Source: Plutella xylostella
Lineage: Eukaryota > Arthropoda > Insecta > Lepidoptera > Plutellidae
Direction: 5' to 3'
Assembly: GCF_932276165.1 (NCBI RefSeq)
Contig: NC_063992.1
Coordinates: 8,318,001 to 8,382,000 of the forward strand
DNA: 64,000 bases
Numbering within the stretch: position 1 is the first letter of the stretch; every line of letters begins with the position of its first letter. Positions 22,076-34,236 of the stretch are shown piece after piece. The notes under the pieces were generated by a model, which made no database searches, was not told where the DNA came from, and saw nothing but the letters and a program-made list of their open reading frames with translations. Both the position numbers and the translations under genes were made by a program.

Positions 22076-24470
22076 TAGGATTTGTGAATTGTATATGTAA
22101 TAAAGAATTAAATAAATAAGTAGTTTTATAGTATGATAACATAGAACGTTAATAACGACGTATTAGAAATAAGTAAATCTTTCAGATTGGGTATCTAAAA
22201 CTGAAAAAATATTCACTTTCAAACACTGTAGTGACGATGCTTTGGTTACACAAAAAGGTGAAAAGATAAAGTGATTATGTAAAGCAGCCAGTTATAGCTT
22301 TCTAACTAACCCTAAAACGCTGACTTGATCGTGTCCAGTCGATCGGTCCTTAATTTTTTGCATTTACATTAGCTGAATTATTAATTTAGTAACAACGCAC
22401 TGTCAAAAACCTCCGCAAGAATATCACTAATTATATTTAAAGTTGGCAACCGCCGCCGTGCAGACAATTCGAAAGTGCAGTTAACAACGACCACAGGATC
22501 GGCTGCGAGTGTCTGTGGACTGCCAGTGAGCTGCCGCAAGTTAATAATTACACTCTGTGACCGCAATGACTAGACTGGGTGTTAAAAGTCAAGTTCTTAA
22601 AGTCAAAACAATAGAAAAAAATATATTCTCAAAAAAATAACATAGTTATTTTATTTAATACCATCTGTTAAAAAAGGGCTTTTTTTTCTTGAGTGAAAAC
22701 TGATTTCCAAACAGTAAATATACCTACGGATTGCAGGACTACGTTGATAGCTTTGGTTTTAAAATGACTGCAAGAGGCACAGCGTCAAAAATGATGGGAC
22801 CTTTAAAATAAGGTGTGGGGCACTATACAATAGACCAGCGACGTAAAAAAGAGATACTCATCATCGTTTATAAAAGTGCATGAAATTTATCAAAGCCAAG
22901 AAATGCCTATTTTGTATTTTGTAAATATTTTTGCATTACCGTATCATTGCATTGTAACAAAGGTTGGACAAACAAAAAGTAGCGGAAGAAAAGCAGCCAA
23001 GTAGAAAAGTTGAATCGACACACCGTTCGGAGTTTACGAATCGTCCAACTTGTTGATGTTATTCTGGAGCACAACTTGCTGAAACTTTCATTAAAGCAAC
23101 CCTCTGAAACAAGTACAGCACTTCGTCGTTTCACTAAACAGCCATTTACGATTAAGGAATTTTGTCTTAACTGATAACGTAGACAAACAACGTAAAAAAC
23201 AATGTAGGGAGTTTATTTTTTGCATATACCGTCCGCTTCGTGGTACAGACAGACCTTCTCCTTCTAGTACGGGTTTTGCTATTTTTGAAAACGAAATAAG
23301 TTAAGGTTTTCTTTTGTCATCTGCATACATTAACTGTGAAAAGTGTAATCATAGTTTCCGCTAGAGGCGTCACTTGCGAGAAAACGTAAACTTTTATAGT
23401 TTTCGATTAACAATCAAACCTGTACTAGACGGGCAGAGCTTAAAGCTTTCTACTGAAAGCCAATTAGTCAATCTAGGTTGCAGGACTTCTCGGAAAAGCG
23501 GTAAAGATCCGGAGGTTTTTACTCCTACTGTCTTCACGCCCTTGCAGTGTAACAAGACCGTAAATCATGGGAGGTTCATTCATCTTCCCGTATGCAACTT
23601 TTGCAAAAGAGGCTGCTTGCGATTTTCACACGAAAAAGGAATTTAATTAACTTAGGAACCGTTTGCGTTGTATGCTAATTCTGACTACTTATTGTATTGA
23701 ATTGAATTGACAGATAGTTATGGCAACATACGGTAGTGAACGGCTATATTTTCGGTGTGTGGTTGAAAATCGATTCTTTCAAAATATAGACATTAGAGGA
23801 AACATGAAGGGGGGGAGGTAGCCCTAAACTTGATGCCAACTTCAGGTTACATGAGAAGCTACTGAGGCGCTCGCGGACGGAATGCCAAGTGGCGGCATTA
23901 GAGACGTCTGCGAGCACGTATTATTGCAGAGTTTGTAACTCTTCAAGTTTGTTATCAAGCGAAAACAACCGACGTAAAAGTACCTATGGTACCTACTACT
24001 GAAACTATAGGGGCGTGGTTACACTCAAAATGGATTGCTACTATCAAACTCTTAAACTTCTCTCGTTTCCCTCGAAGATACAGCGAGATTATTCCCAATC
24101 GATATAAATAATATCCTCGCGGACTGTAGTTTCAAGTTATACAGTCGTACTTACATCAGCTGTCTACGGTTCAATTCAATTGATGATAGCTACCTATAAA
24201 GGTATCGTTGAAATGGTGTTACGAAACAGATACAGATACAATAGTTCAGAAATAGCCCAGACAATCTTAATTGAAATCGGGCCTTTGTCTCAAAACTAAG
24301 ACTGACCGCGGGTCACCAGCGAGCAAGGAGGTCAAACAAAAATATTCTAATAGGTATTCAGAAACGATCTGGAAGGCAATTCTCAACCACTCGCCTTTCA
24401 ATATCTATAATCTTAATATATAATAATAATCTTACAATCACTTTACAATATTATATAATTAAAAAAATTT
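22076..24470. other. Unassigned 2.4-kb stretch
   Basis: A 90-codon frame at 23374-23646 starts with TTG and has no recognisable domain. No repeat boundaries were seen. Confidence 0.35.
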
Positions 24471-24742
24471 AAAAACCGTCTTCATAAACCACTAAAATGT
24501 ATGAAATAATTTAAGGTTTACACAAATTATTAATTATTTATGTTACAGTACAAATATACCTAAGCAGGAACTGTTCTTTTTTGATGTTGGTGCGGTGACA
24601 AAGTAATATGAAGAAATATGGCAGTGGCACCAACTTAAAAAAAGAAGAGTTCCTGCTTAGGTATATTTGTACGGTCACATATAATTTGTGTAAACCTTAA
24701 ATTATTTCTTACATTTTAGTGTTTTTTTTGAAGACGGTTTTT
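24471..24742. mobile_element. Foldback element with about 110-bp arms
   Basis: The left arm begins AAAAACCGTCTTCATAAACC and runs through AATTTAAGGTTTACACAAAT and TACCTAAGCAGGAACT. The right arm is its near-complement back to AAAAACCGTCTTC. The loop is about 60 bp, and no coding frame was seen. Confidence 0.8.
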
Positions 24743-24801
24743 TATTTTTTTTTTTATTTTTTTTTTATTTTATAGTTTTTAGTTTATTTGCAATAATTAG
24801 G

Positions 24802-25412
24802 GTTCCGTAGCCAAAATGGCAAAAACGGAACCCTTATAGTTTCGTCATGTCCGTCTGTCCGTCTGTCCGTCTGTCACAGCCGATTTACTCGGAAACTATA
24901 AGTACTACAGTGATGAAATTTGATGGGAATATGTGTTGTATGAACCGCTACAAAAATATGACACTAAATAGTAAAAAAAAGAATTGGGGGTGGGGCCCCC
25001 CATACATGTAACTGAGGGATGAAATTTTTTTTTTCGATGTACATACCCTTGTGGGGTATCAATGGAAAGGTCTTTTAAAATGATATAAAGTTTTCTAAAA
25101 AACATTTTTCTTAAAGTGAACGGTTTTTGAGATATCAGCTCTCAAAGTCGTAAAAAGTATGTCCCCCCCCCTCTATTTTTATAACTACGGGATATAAAAT
25201 TCTAAAAAAAATAGAGGTGATGCATGCTCTTTCAACGATTTTTGGTTTGATCAAAGTATCTCTTATAGTTTTTGAGATAGGTTGATTTAACTGTAAGAGA
25301 GTTTAGGCTCCATTCACCAGGTGTATAAATTGACATAATAAGTTTATTATATTTGCTGCTACGGAACCCTTTGTGCGCGAGCCCGACTCGCACTTGGCCG
25401 GTTTTTTTTAAA
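24802..25412. repeat. Interspersed repeat with TACGGAACCC ends
   Basis: The left end reads GGGTTCCGTAGCCAAAATGG followed by a (GTCCGTCT)n run (24850-24877). The right end contains CTACGGAACCCTTTGTGCGC and CCGACTCGCACTTGGCCGG. This sequence is widespread in lepidopteran genomes (general knowledge). The two GGTTCCGTA blocks face each other as inverted repeats. No coding frame was seen, and the class is uncertain. Confidence 0.65.
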
Positions 25413-25559
25413 TAAAAAGTAAGATGCAAATGATACCAAAAAGTCCTACTAATCAATACGAATCATTCAAGGTAGATTAAACACAAGGTAGTTGCTATAT
25501 ACCGTTGAGGAGTTCCCTTGACTGCCTTCCGTTCCCATCATCAGATCAGCTCAAGGTCA

Positions 25560-25853
25560 CCATCATATTTTTTTGTTATAAGAACTATATTTACGTTCTT
25601 AATTTCATTAGAATCGGTTAATATGTGTCCAAAATGGAAATTCATTCCCTGTTTTTACCCCTTTACCCACCCTTAGGGATGAGATAAAATGCTGAAAAAA
25701 AATGGGACCACCTGAGAGCTCAACCCAATACAACAAAAAAAGAATTTTCAAAATCGGTTTATAAACGGCGGAGTAATCGGTGAATATACACAAAAAAAAA
25801 GATCCCGACGAATTGAGAACCTCCTCCTTTTTTTGAAGTCGGTTAAAAATAGC
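25560..25853. repeat. Common lepidopteran interspersed repeat
   Basis: Contains AAATCGGTTTATAAACGGCG, GAGTAATCGGTGAATATAC and, at the right end, TTTTTTTGAAGTCGGTTAAA. I recognise this as a frequent non-coding repeat of moths and butterflies. The left limit is approximate and the class is unknown to me. Confidence 0.5.
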
Positions 25854-26317
25854 CATTCCATGGGAACATTAAAAACAACAGTGGTTCAGAATAACTATCC
25901 TCGTTACCTCTTTCTGCTTACCTAAACCTCTACCTATGCAGCATTCTTTATATGAAATGTTTTGAGCCTATCCTAAAATTGATCTATCTCGTCATAATTA
26001 TTATGCAGGTTACATATACATTTTATTTTAAGATATAAAAATAACGAGTTTGGTTCTATAAATCTTCCAAGTAGTGTATTTTAAAATACATGTTTGTGAC
26101 TTTTATGTTTTTATAAATAAAAGAAAAAGTATGTAAATATAACGAGTAATTCTTACCCAACGCTAAAATGTTCCGATCAAATGTAAGTAATCTAACCCAT
26201 TTTATTTTTCGAAGGCGGACTAGACAATCCACCATAAAATGTTTTAACATAAGGCTCCCAATTCACACGTCCTTACATTTTACAGGACCTACCAATATTG
26301 ACTGGACTAGCATACAA

Positions 26318-26698
26318 AGGGTTCTGTACTAACGAAAAAGGCTTGAAGCTGCAGTACCTTCAAAACAATTGATAGCGTTTTACTAGAGGTATAATAATTT
26401 GTTATTGTTCTTTTTCCAAAAAAATGGTACTTAAATATCATAAAAAAGCTCTCTGGAAAATTTTGAATTCACTAATATTAATGAGTTAATTAGGAACAGA
26501 CAAGACTTACTCCTATTACTCCATAGTCGATTAAATCGTAACCAGGAAAAGTTGATCCATCATACGTCATCTCCATATTGAATTCTTGACTGATGTGTCA
26601 AAAGTCAAGCAATAATCCCTGGTTATGATCTAACCCACTATGGCAAAATTGGCACTTAGTATTAGTAATAGATGGTCCCGTTTGTGACGGAACCCTAA
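26318..26698. repeat. Degenerate copy of the GGGTTCCGTA family with a nested MITE
   Basis: AGGGTTCTGTACTAACGAAA at the left and GTGACGGAACCCTAAA at the right face each other. The MITE at 26531-26633 lies inside. Confidence 0.4.
26531..26633. mobile_element. MITE, TTARATCRTAACCAGG ends (copy A)
   Basis: 103 bp. TTAAATCGTAACCAGG on the left pairs with the complement of CCTGGTTATGATCTAA on the right. The interior, complemented, matches 33026-33129 (GACTTTTGACACATC, CAAGAATT, GATGACGTAT). Confidence 0.75.
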
Positions 26699-26982
26699 AA
26701 AAACACATCCAGCTTCCGGTGCCTCGGGGATAACCTTAAATTCCCCTCCACAGTAGGAGCTGTTCAAAAATTTACGAGTCACATTCAGATTGGGACGATT
26801 TGCTTTTTCACTATTTTTGTGGTTTCGTGAGAGTGCGGACAAAGTCGTGTCGTGGTTTGTGTGTACACACCTTATTTTATTTAAAACATTTCCACTAAAC
26901 TGTCGCGTGGTGTGTGGTTGTTCTGTTTTTATCTGTGCGTTACATCAAGTCAGATGGATGATTATCGAAAATTTTATCCTAG

Positions 26983-27456
26983 TCCTAACTAATATTATAA
27001 ATGCGAAAGTAACTGTGTCTGTCTGTCTGTCTGTTACTCTTTCACGCCAAAACTACTGAACGGATTTGAATGAAATTTGGTATATTTAGGCGACGCATTT
27101 AGGATTTAAAGAATTTATTAATATTCACTCAACGTGTACAAACGTATAACACCTGATTGTGTCTAATCATTACATGTGCTGCCATCTATTATTTTTGTGC
27201 GCAAATAAAGGCGGCGGTAGTGGAAGCGCCGCTTTAATAAAATATCTACCCTTTTTTTAGTCCGCATCTAACACCATCACCAAATCACCATACGCTTGCA
27301 CCGCTGTCGCATAACCGAAATTTGAGTGTTTTTCTTGTACATCCCCTACATACATAATTATAGTCTAGACCTTGAGAAAGAATATAGGCTGCTTTTATCC
27401 CGGAATTCCCACGGGAAAACTTTTAAAGGCGATGCGAAGCTCGCGGGAACAGCTAG
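26983..27456 (+). mobile_element. Helitron-like element interrupted by about 277 bp
   Basis: The first half (26983-27085) matches the other copies up to GAAATTTGGTAT. The second half resumes near 27363 at AGTCTAGACC and ends GGGAACAGCTAG. The intervening 27086-27362 is absent from the other three copies and contains GGCGGCGGTAGTGGAAGCG and an AATAAA. Its ends show no clear inverted repeats or duplication, so its nature is open. Confidence 0.75.
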
Positions 27457-28456
27457 TAATTATAAATAGTATGGTTCATGTTGTTTGAAATAAAGACTGT
27501 ATTGATGTTACTATGTCGAATGGAACTCTTGTTGATCATGTACCTACCACCACCTATATTGAGTTACGTCCACAGTTCTCAAGGGCTATTGTTATGGAAA
27601 TAATCCTCATAGGTGAGATATTTCACGATAAGTTTATCAGAAAGTTATGTACCTAATTGTACCTATAGACAAGGTTTTTCTAATTTAATAAGAAATTTTA
27701 ACTATGATTTGTAACTGTGATTTCCTTGCTGCTGCAAAATTTTAATAGATTCTCTAAAAAAACAAGTTTCTGAAGATAATTTTCATACATCCGGAATAGC
27801 CTCCCATGAGAACTATGGAGGTAATGTATTTAACATAGAACCGGACGGGTGAAATTAAATTAACTCATTTTCACTAACGATGTAGCCATTCCATTCGTTT
27901 ATTCAGACTTTTGGTTTCAGAAACATTTCAGCTTTATTTTCATAGTTTAAATAACACGGTGAATTATTGTATGCTTAGGTCGGTTTTTACAATTGTTTAT
28001 TTGGTTAAGTAAAGATTTTACAGTACTACTGGATACGTTAGTATATGTAATTTTAATTTAATTTAATTAGTATCTACATCATCTTTATTTCAATCTGCCT
28101 ACTGGTACGAGTATACGTTTAAATATGAGTTTAAGTTTCGAGTTTGTCCCAAATCGAGGCAGTGTTTATTCTGAAATACAATACAATATTTTATATGAAT
28201 GGTCCAAACAGGAAACTTGTAACTGATTGACTAAGTTAGTACCAGAACATATCATTTATATTATTTATAAGCATGTGAAATGGCCCGAGAACATTTGGTG
28301 AGATAAGACCAGATTCAAGAGTATTTTCTAGACAAAATGAACATAAATATTCAGTTATGAGAGCTGTATACAAATCCGGCTCCGCTCCGCTGGAAGTATA
28401 GAGGAGTATTTCCATCTAAAGGGACATTTGACATAACGACCCTGTGATATGTAATG
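27457..28456. other. Unassigned 1-kb stretch
   Basis: Nothing supportable seen. Confidence 0.35.
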
Positions 28457-28615
28457 TAAAGCTGCGTACAGACCGGCAAAACGAACGCCAAAGAACCCGT
28501 TTCGTTGACCTTCGTTGTGCTGCAATCTGCCCTGTATTATATGTATGATAAATGATAAATATTCATCGATGGGCGTTCGTTGGGCGTTCGTTGGACCGGT
28601 CTGTACGCAGCTTTA
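28457..28615. mobile_element. MITE, TAAAGCTGCGTACAGACCGG ends (copy A)
   Basis: Perfect terminal match of about 20 bp between TAAAGCTGCGTACAGACCGG and the complement of the right end, then imperfect pairing of CGAACGCCAA blocks. 159 bp; no coding frame. The second copy is at 48675-48810. Confidence 0.85.
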
Positions 28616-28747
28616 TGCAATCGGGACAAAAGAGCAATGCATCGTCGGTTACCATCAACATTTATGTGTAGTAGAGTGAAATTTTTGTTGGCTAACTTGA
28701 TAAATTATTATTTAGTATGATATATAGCCATTCGAAATTATGTATGA

Positions 28748-28945
28748 TAGCTGTTCCCGCGCGCTTCGCTTCGCCTTAAAAAGTTTTCCCGTGGGAATTC
28801 CGGGATAAAAAGTAGCCTATGTTCTTTCCCAGGGTCTAGACCGTATGTATACCAAATTTCCTCCAAATCCGTTCAGTAGTTTTGGCGTGAAAGAGTAACA
28901 GACAGACAGACACAGTTACTTTCGCATTTATAATATTAGTTAGGA
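28748..28945 (-). mobile_element. Non-autonomous Helitron-like element
   Basis: Minus-strand copy of the 12765-12967 family, with a short (CAGA)n run, the ATTCCGGGATAAAAAGTAGC block and TCCTAACTAATATTATAAAT at the right end. Confidence 0.8.
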
Positions 28946-29936
28946 TTTAGAGCAAAATAAGTGGCGTCTTGAATATTAGCACCTGCTATAAATTATAAAG
29001 GTATTTTTGTAACACGCTCGAGCTTCTAGTTAAGTTAAACACATTTATTTACAAAAGCACAATACAATTTTCAGACACATAGATTTGCCAAACCGTGAGG
29101 TTTGTTGGCAGAAAATCCTCTCGTTTACAATACGAAGTTTAGATTGTATTGAACATGTATGTAAGTACACAAATGAACAATATAAGAAGGTGCAGATCAA
29201 TCATAATCATATTGATAAGGCAGAAGATAGGTAATAATACACTAGTTATTCTTAGTTAATATGTCATGTATGAAAATATATTACAGGACAATAAGGTTCT
29301 TTATCTTTATATTTACTTTTAATAAGATTAAGGATTAGGTAAGTACTAGTTGATAGTAGTTGTGTTAAGTATATAATTTATACTTTACTTTATAGTTCTC
29401 TATCTGTAGGTATTTATAGCCTATCCAAGATATTATCCAAAAAAGTGATCAAATCAGATTTTATACAGGTTTTCAACAAGTTTTAAAAGAAGAAGTTTCT
29501 AAGGTTTTGGTCATTGTCACCTGTCAAAAACAGACACCTCAATCTTTAGCTTTAATTAGAGTCATGCCAACAACCGAGTCAAACGCTCAAGGTCTTAACA
29601 GAAACTTAATGCTTCAACAACACTTCTGTCGTGCCGTCTAGGAATCTCATAATTTAGACAAATAGCAATTATAATTATAAATGCTTAAAATCGATGAATA
29701 AGCAATATTATTTTATTATAAAAGCACACTGAGGTCAATAACCGAGCCGTCCAGATTAGCCTTTGCTTTATTAGCCTTATTAAATATCTAATTAACTATA
29801 CTATACAAACAACTGAAACTGCTGGACGAAAGTTTTTAAAGAATTCGTTGGATTGGACGTTAAACCTTTTTGTATCTATGAGTCGTATAAAGTATAAATG
29901 GTCGGAAAGTGACCCTTGTCACGGACACACGATTAA
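28946..29936. other. Unassigned stretch
   Basis: No feature seen before the TTAA at 29933-29936. Confidence 0.35.
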
Positions 29937-30252
29937 CCTTTAACTGCCGACCTACCCGTCTCACAGACGGCCTCGTTTTTATTTTGACAATATTTTTTCA
30001 CCCAAAGCGTTACCAAGGTTCCGCCCCTCAGTACCCTCCTCGCCCCGCGTGTTCTACTTGCTGTAGGCGTCCCGCTCACGGCGCGTGCACAGGTGCTTTA
30101 TGCGGAGCTCGAGACGTCTCACAGACGTAAGTACGGTGTTTATGTTCCAAACTTGATACGTCTCTTGGTCGTCACCACGTTGTAAATGCATGTACTACCT
30201 TAGTGTCTTGAGGTCGTCACATCGTAATTAACATATGTTTTTTTCCTACGGA

Positions 30253-30516
30253 ATGTCTGAAAGTGGTAGTTCGGGGTCAAAAAAGAGGACACTACCTAGT
30301 GATTATAAAAATCAAGCAATTGATAATGATAGGAAACTGAGAGAAAGTAGACAGGACGTGCGAGGCGATGAAATATCAGACCACCGCGAGAACTACGTTG
30401 TTCCATTGAACCAGTTATTGGTCCTACAGATATGCCCTCACCGCCTCCTGCCCGAGTATAAGCTCAAGAATAGCTGGGTATTCGGAAGACCTGGGCAATT
30501 TGTCCAAGTCTACTAA
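30253..30516 (+). pseudogene. N-terminal remnant of a piggyBac-type ORF
   Basis: The frame opens MSESGSSGSKKRTLPSDYKN and runs to a stop at 30514-30516. The start is low-complexity, Ser-rich and charged, as the N-termini of piggyBac transposases often are, but it has no diagnostic domain. The DDD catalytic region is missing. The last part (from about 30430) seems out of frame with the ancestral gene, because a better C-terminal signal sits in another frame just downstream. An upstream in-frame start exists at 30235; I prefer the ATG at 30253 on composition only. Confidence 0.45.
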
Positions 30517-30605
30517 AAAGACGCACAAAAAAATCATGTTGTCTCTGGAAGAAACTCATGTGCCTTACATTTTGCCTACAAATATGCAATAGCTGCAAGC
30601 CATAA
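30516..30605 (+). pseudogene. Cys-rich C-terminal remnant of a piggyBac transposase
   Basis: In the frame beginning at 30516 the DNA reads KRRTKKSCCLWKKLMCLTFC followed by LQICNSCKP and a stop at 30603-30605. A short basic segment followed by a cluster of paired cysteines next to the stop matches the cross-brace zinc-binding tail that closes piggyBac transposases and helps bind the ends. It is in a different frame from the N-terminal remnant and directly follows it, so both a large deletion and a frameshift have occurred. Confidence 0.5.
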
Positions 30606-31002
30606 ATATGCTAACTTGATTGAGTGTCAGTTTTTTATTTCGTTAAGTTTTTGTGTTGATTCTTTTTTATTTTACTTTATTAGTTATAAAAGAGTAAAAT
30701 TATGTAAAAAAATCTACTGATATGTGTATAAATAAAAAATATATATATGTCTAATAAAAGTTCCTAAAAATGTTCAAATAAAACTTGGGGTCACATCAAT
30801 ACAGGCTGATTTCTTGTTAAATTAACTAATTGTTTTACTGACTATCCATATATTATAAGCCATTTAAGTATAGTATTTTTATGGGTGGTTATAAATTAAA
30901 TAAAACGAATACTTTATTTTTAAATGATTTTTCAAATATCTACGTCTCTCAGACGTAACCTCGTTGTTAGTGGCGCGTTTAGGCCACGTCGGCAGTTAAA
31001 GG

Positions 31003-32149
31003 TTAAGTTAAATATGATGTGTATGTTTGTACGCAGTCGCGACGCCTGCCCTCTGAGGTCCACAAAGGTTTATATTATACGGAAGTTTCTTTTGAGTTTC
31101 GTCTGATTCACTGTAGACAAATATAATAATAGAGATAGGTACTTATTTAAAAAAAAGTATTTAATAATCTTACTCAAATGTTAAATGAAGCTATTAGTAG
31201 ATTAATAAGACTTTTAATAAATAATATGGTGTCTAAAATATGAAAATGAAAAATGTTACTTATACATATATTATATATGTATAATTAATAAATCAGGAAA
31301 TTTAGTCATATTGATTTAACCCACTTACTCCTGAGAAAACTTTTACATAGCATAAAAAATACAGGCATTGTAATAAGGGATTTTAATTCATTAATTTTCT
31401 ATGTGGGTGTGTTATTTAGGACACAGTAGTGGAAAGTGAAAAATATATATTTAAAAATATATTCTGGGTAGCACATTAACTGTAAACATAAATACTCTGA
31501 TCAGAATCCCTTTTAAAAACTTTATACGCGATCAACCTGCAAGGAACACCACACTAAATCGTATTCCTAAATTGCATCCAAGACGATTGGATGCCTAGAT
31601 TTATTTTATCAGCGCAAAACTTGTATTTCGATCTCATTTCTAATCTATAACGTATCTATGCGAGGAAATTGAAACATTTTGCAATATCAAACGAAACATC
31701 GCGGGGGCGGGCAGCGTCTGCCTGCAATCTCGACGCAAGCGAAATACACTTTTGACTTTCGGAAAATAGGAAAAGTTCTGCAATATTTACCATAGGTACC
31801 TTACCTTTCCATTTTGCCTTCGGTGTTTTTAATATGTCTTGGTTTCTGCGACTGGCTATGCAACCCTGGTATGGAAAAATAAACAATTAAATTATAAAAT
31901 GTATACCTATCGAGAACTACTAATGGTATGAGTTCGTCTTTCATTTGTTAGGGCCTTATAATTATTTTTTTAAGTTTATATCAAGATGTGCAATGTAGAC
32001 CGGAATCCTAAAAAGGGGTTCATATTGGCCACTTACCCCGTAGCATTTATTGAAACTGCAAAAAAGATATGTTGTAAATCTTCTACGTATATTTATTTCT
32101 TTTAAAAATTCTGCTGTACAATTTTTTGTTATACCTTAGACTAAGTTAC
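31003..32149. other. Unassigned stretch
   Basis: A 76-codon minus-strand frame at 31656-31886 has no recognisable domain. Nothing else seen. Confidence 0.35.
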
Positions 32150-32200
32150 TGATAACATAGAATAACAAGTATGTACAGTACTCGTTATTCTATGCTGATA
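32150..32200. repeat. Short inverted repeat
   Basis: TAACATAGAATAACAAGTA on the left pairs with the complement of TACTCGTTATTCTATGCTGA on the right around a loop of about 9 bp. It could be a tiny MITE remnant or a cruciform-prone site. Confidence 0.6.
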
Positions 32201-33025
32201 ATAAATATTTTGTATCTGTATGTTTCTCATGGTGTCACGTGTGAATGTTTGTATTAGACAGTGATAGCAACAATTTTATTCCTCAGATAACATTTATCCA
32301 ACTATTGAAAAATCAGTGCTTGGTGTTGCAACTTTCATTTGCAGTTGCTTTTAAAGTTCAAAATATAGCTAAAATTAAATTTTGTTCATTCAGAATCGAC
32401 ATCATTATATGCCCTCAGTTCTATTGGTTGTTGGATTTTTCCTACGATAAATTGGCGAAAAATTTATACTGAAAAGCGCCTTTGCCACATGTGAGTAGGT
32501 ACAAAACGTAGCATTTAGCGAGTATTTATGAATGCTGTGTCATGCTAATTCCAGGTACTCGTCATTGGTAGCTAGGATCAAAAAAATTAACAAGTATGAG
32601 GAGGGCGCAAACGTGGCAGTTTTGGGAAAAACGGTTTAAACGGGAGTTATGATTTTTTGGAATTGGCGGCGCTAGTTGGCTTTACATTTCGCCGTAACAC
32701 TAGATTGACTCAGTCAGTTTAGAATTGGACAATAGCCAAAATAGTATCCATAACCCATAACATTCATTTTAATTAAATGAACATCCCTAACTACTCAGTT
32801 GGTAACTGAGCAGTGGAGTAAAGCTATATAACTTCAGCTTTATGTATCATATCAGTGTTATCTTAATCCTTTCACTAAATTAATGTACATAACTATTCGA
32901 TTTTATTTATTGGAAGTGTTAAGTTTCATCCAATCGCTATCCATTGATAAAATAGGAAAGAAACTGTTATGTATGACTTGATTGATTTAACCTTTGACGT
33001 AATCAAATACATAATATAGGTATAG
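32201..33025. other. Unassigned, with a MITE fragment
   Basis: 32268-32315 is half of the GGGCTGATTTTT MITE family (see 18764-18902). The rest is unassigned. Confidence 0.4.
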
Positions 33026-33129
33026 TTAGAGCATAATCAGGGATTATTTGTTGACTTTTGACACATCTGTCAAGAATTTAGTAAGTAGATGACGTATAAT
33101 TGATCAAACAATACCTGGTTACGATTTAA
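33026..33129. mobile_element. MITE, TTARATCRTAACCAGG family (copy B)
   Basis: Matches the complement of 26531-26633 throughout, about 104 bp, with CCTGGTTACGATTTAA at the right end. Confidence 0.7.
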
Positions 33130-33235
33130 CCAACTATTGTGATATTTGAGCTAAGTCCAGTTACTGCTCTAACCCACTATGGCGAATTGGGCACTTAGCA
33201 TGTTGGTCTAACTGATGCTGATTTTGAGATTTTAA

Positions 33236-33376
33236 GGGTCTGTTCCACAATGTCTGGTTAGTGGCTACCTGACGGATAAAATACATGCTGTCACTTTCTG
33301 TTATTATTTTTTAGACAGTGACAGCATGTATTTTATCCGACAGGTAGCGACTAACCAGACATTGTGGAACAGGGGC
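33236..33376. mobile_element. Harbinger-type MITE, TAA duplication
   Basis: 141 bp. The left arm GGGTCTGTTCCACAATGTCT and following sequence through ATAAAATACATGCTGTCACT pair almost perfectly with the right arm. The outermost bases on the right have diverged. TAA lies on both sides (33233-33235 and 33377-33379). GGG ends and a TWA duplication are typical of PIF/Harbinger MITEs. Confidence 0.8.
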
Positions 33377-33489
33377 TAAGTCTCTTATGTCAGTTTTAGC
33401 GGCAAAATAAATCAAGCTATTTTCCGTACGGTGGTTATTTATGTACATTATATGAAATAGTGGGATACTGCCGCGTGCGGAGTGCTGGA

Positions 33490-33621
33490 GGGTTACTCTA
33501 TATTGACGAAAAACGAACGAACGAGAGCTGTACCGCAATCGGCACGGTAATACAATGAGATAGAGTCGAGGCTCGAACAGTGGCGCTTCGAAACTTAGTT
33601 TTTCGTCGTATAGAGTGACCC
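33490..33621. mobile_element. GGGTCACTC MITE (inverted copy)
   Basis: 132 bp, in the opposite orientation to the copies at 20919 and 42385. Ends GGGTTACTCTATATTGACG and, as complement, GGGTCACTCTATACGACG. Confidence 0.85.
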
Positions 33622-33759
33622 CCTGTGCAGTGGACAGCATCGGACAGCAGTAATGAATGACTCACTCGACCACGGTTCGCGCCACACACATACTTCGTCA
33701 CAGGCGCGTTTTGTTTCACTTCTATATTCATTTTCAGCTGCATATGTCAACCTGTGTTA

Positions 33760-33865
33760 TCATCACGACCCATCACGTCCGCACTGCTGGGGCCCGGGTC
33801 TCCTTCCAATGAAGGAAGGGTCTTAGGCCTAGTCCGCCACGCTGGCATAGTGCGGGTTGATGGAA
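33760..33865 (-). mobile_element. 3' fragment of the 5S-headed SINE family
   Basis: Contains GGTCTCCTTCCAATGAAGGA and CACGCTGGCATAGTGCGGGT, matching 43845-43940. The 5S-like head is absent. Confidence 0.6.
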
Positions 33866-34236
33866 TATATTTTTTTTAATAAGGGCCTGTACAGGGTGAC
33901 GTGCACCGCCAAATTTGGGTTTTCAATGCTCTTCACACAGCACACGCAGTGACACGCACACATGTAAGTTTGCACAGTGGGTCGATAAACTTTTATTCGC
34001 CAACTTTATTGACAATTATGTTCAAATATATTTTGGGTGATTTTAGGGTAAGTATAATTTTTAATCACACTGGTAAGCACCAGGAAAGAGTAGAAATTAA
34101 TAGGGGTGTCACTTTTCTCTATACTCGGAACCCGATTAGATTTCTAAACAAATGTGGTATTTACTTGTAGAAAGGTAACTACAGGTAGGTATTAAAGTAT
34201 AGATAATAAGTTATACTAAACCGAAAGGGGATGACT

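Larger units (their letters stand above)
29937..31002. mobile_element. piggyBac-like element, deletion derivative, TTAA-flanked
   Basis: Perfect 15-bp terminal inverted repeats CCTTTAACTGCCGAC lie directly inside TTAA on both sides (29933-29936 and 31003-31006). TTAA duplication is the hallmark of piggyBac elements. Three 15-bp palindromes follow the ends: CCGTCTCACAGACGG (29956-29970), ACGTCTCACAGACGT (30114-30128) and ACGTCTCTCAGACGT (30942-30956). They are candidate subterminal binding sites. At 1066 bp the element is less than half the usual autonomous length. The interior holds what look like the first and last parts of a transposase gene without the catalytic core. Confidence 0.85.

Noticed and set aside
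33311..33640. 109-codon minus-strand frame
   Set aside because: Spans the ends of two MITEs and the sequence between them; a chance frame.
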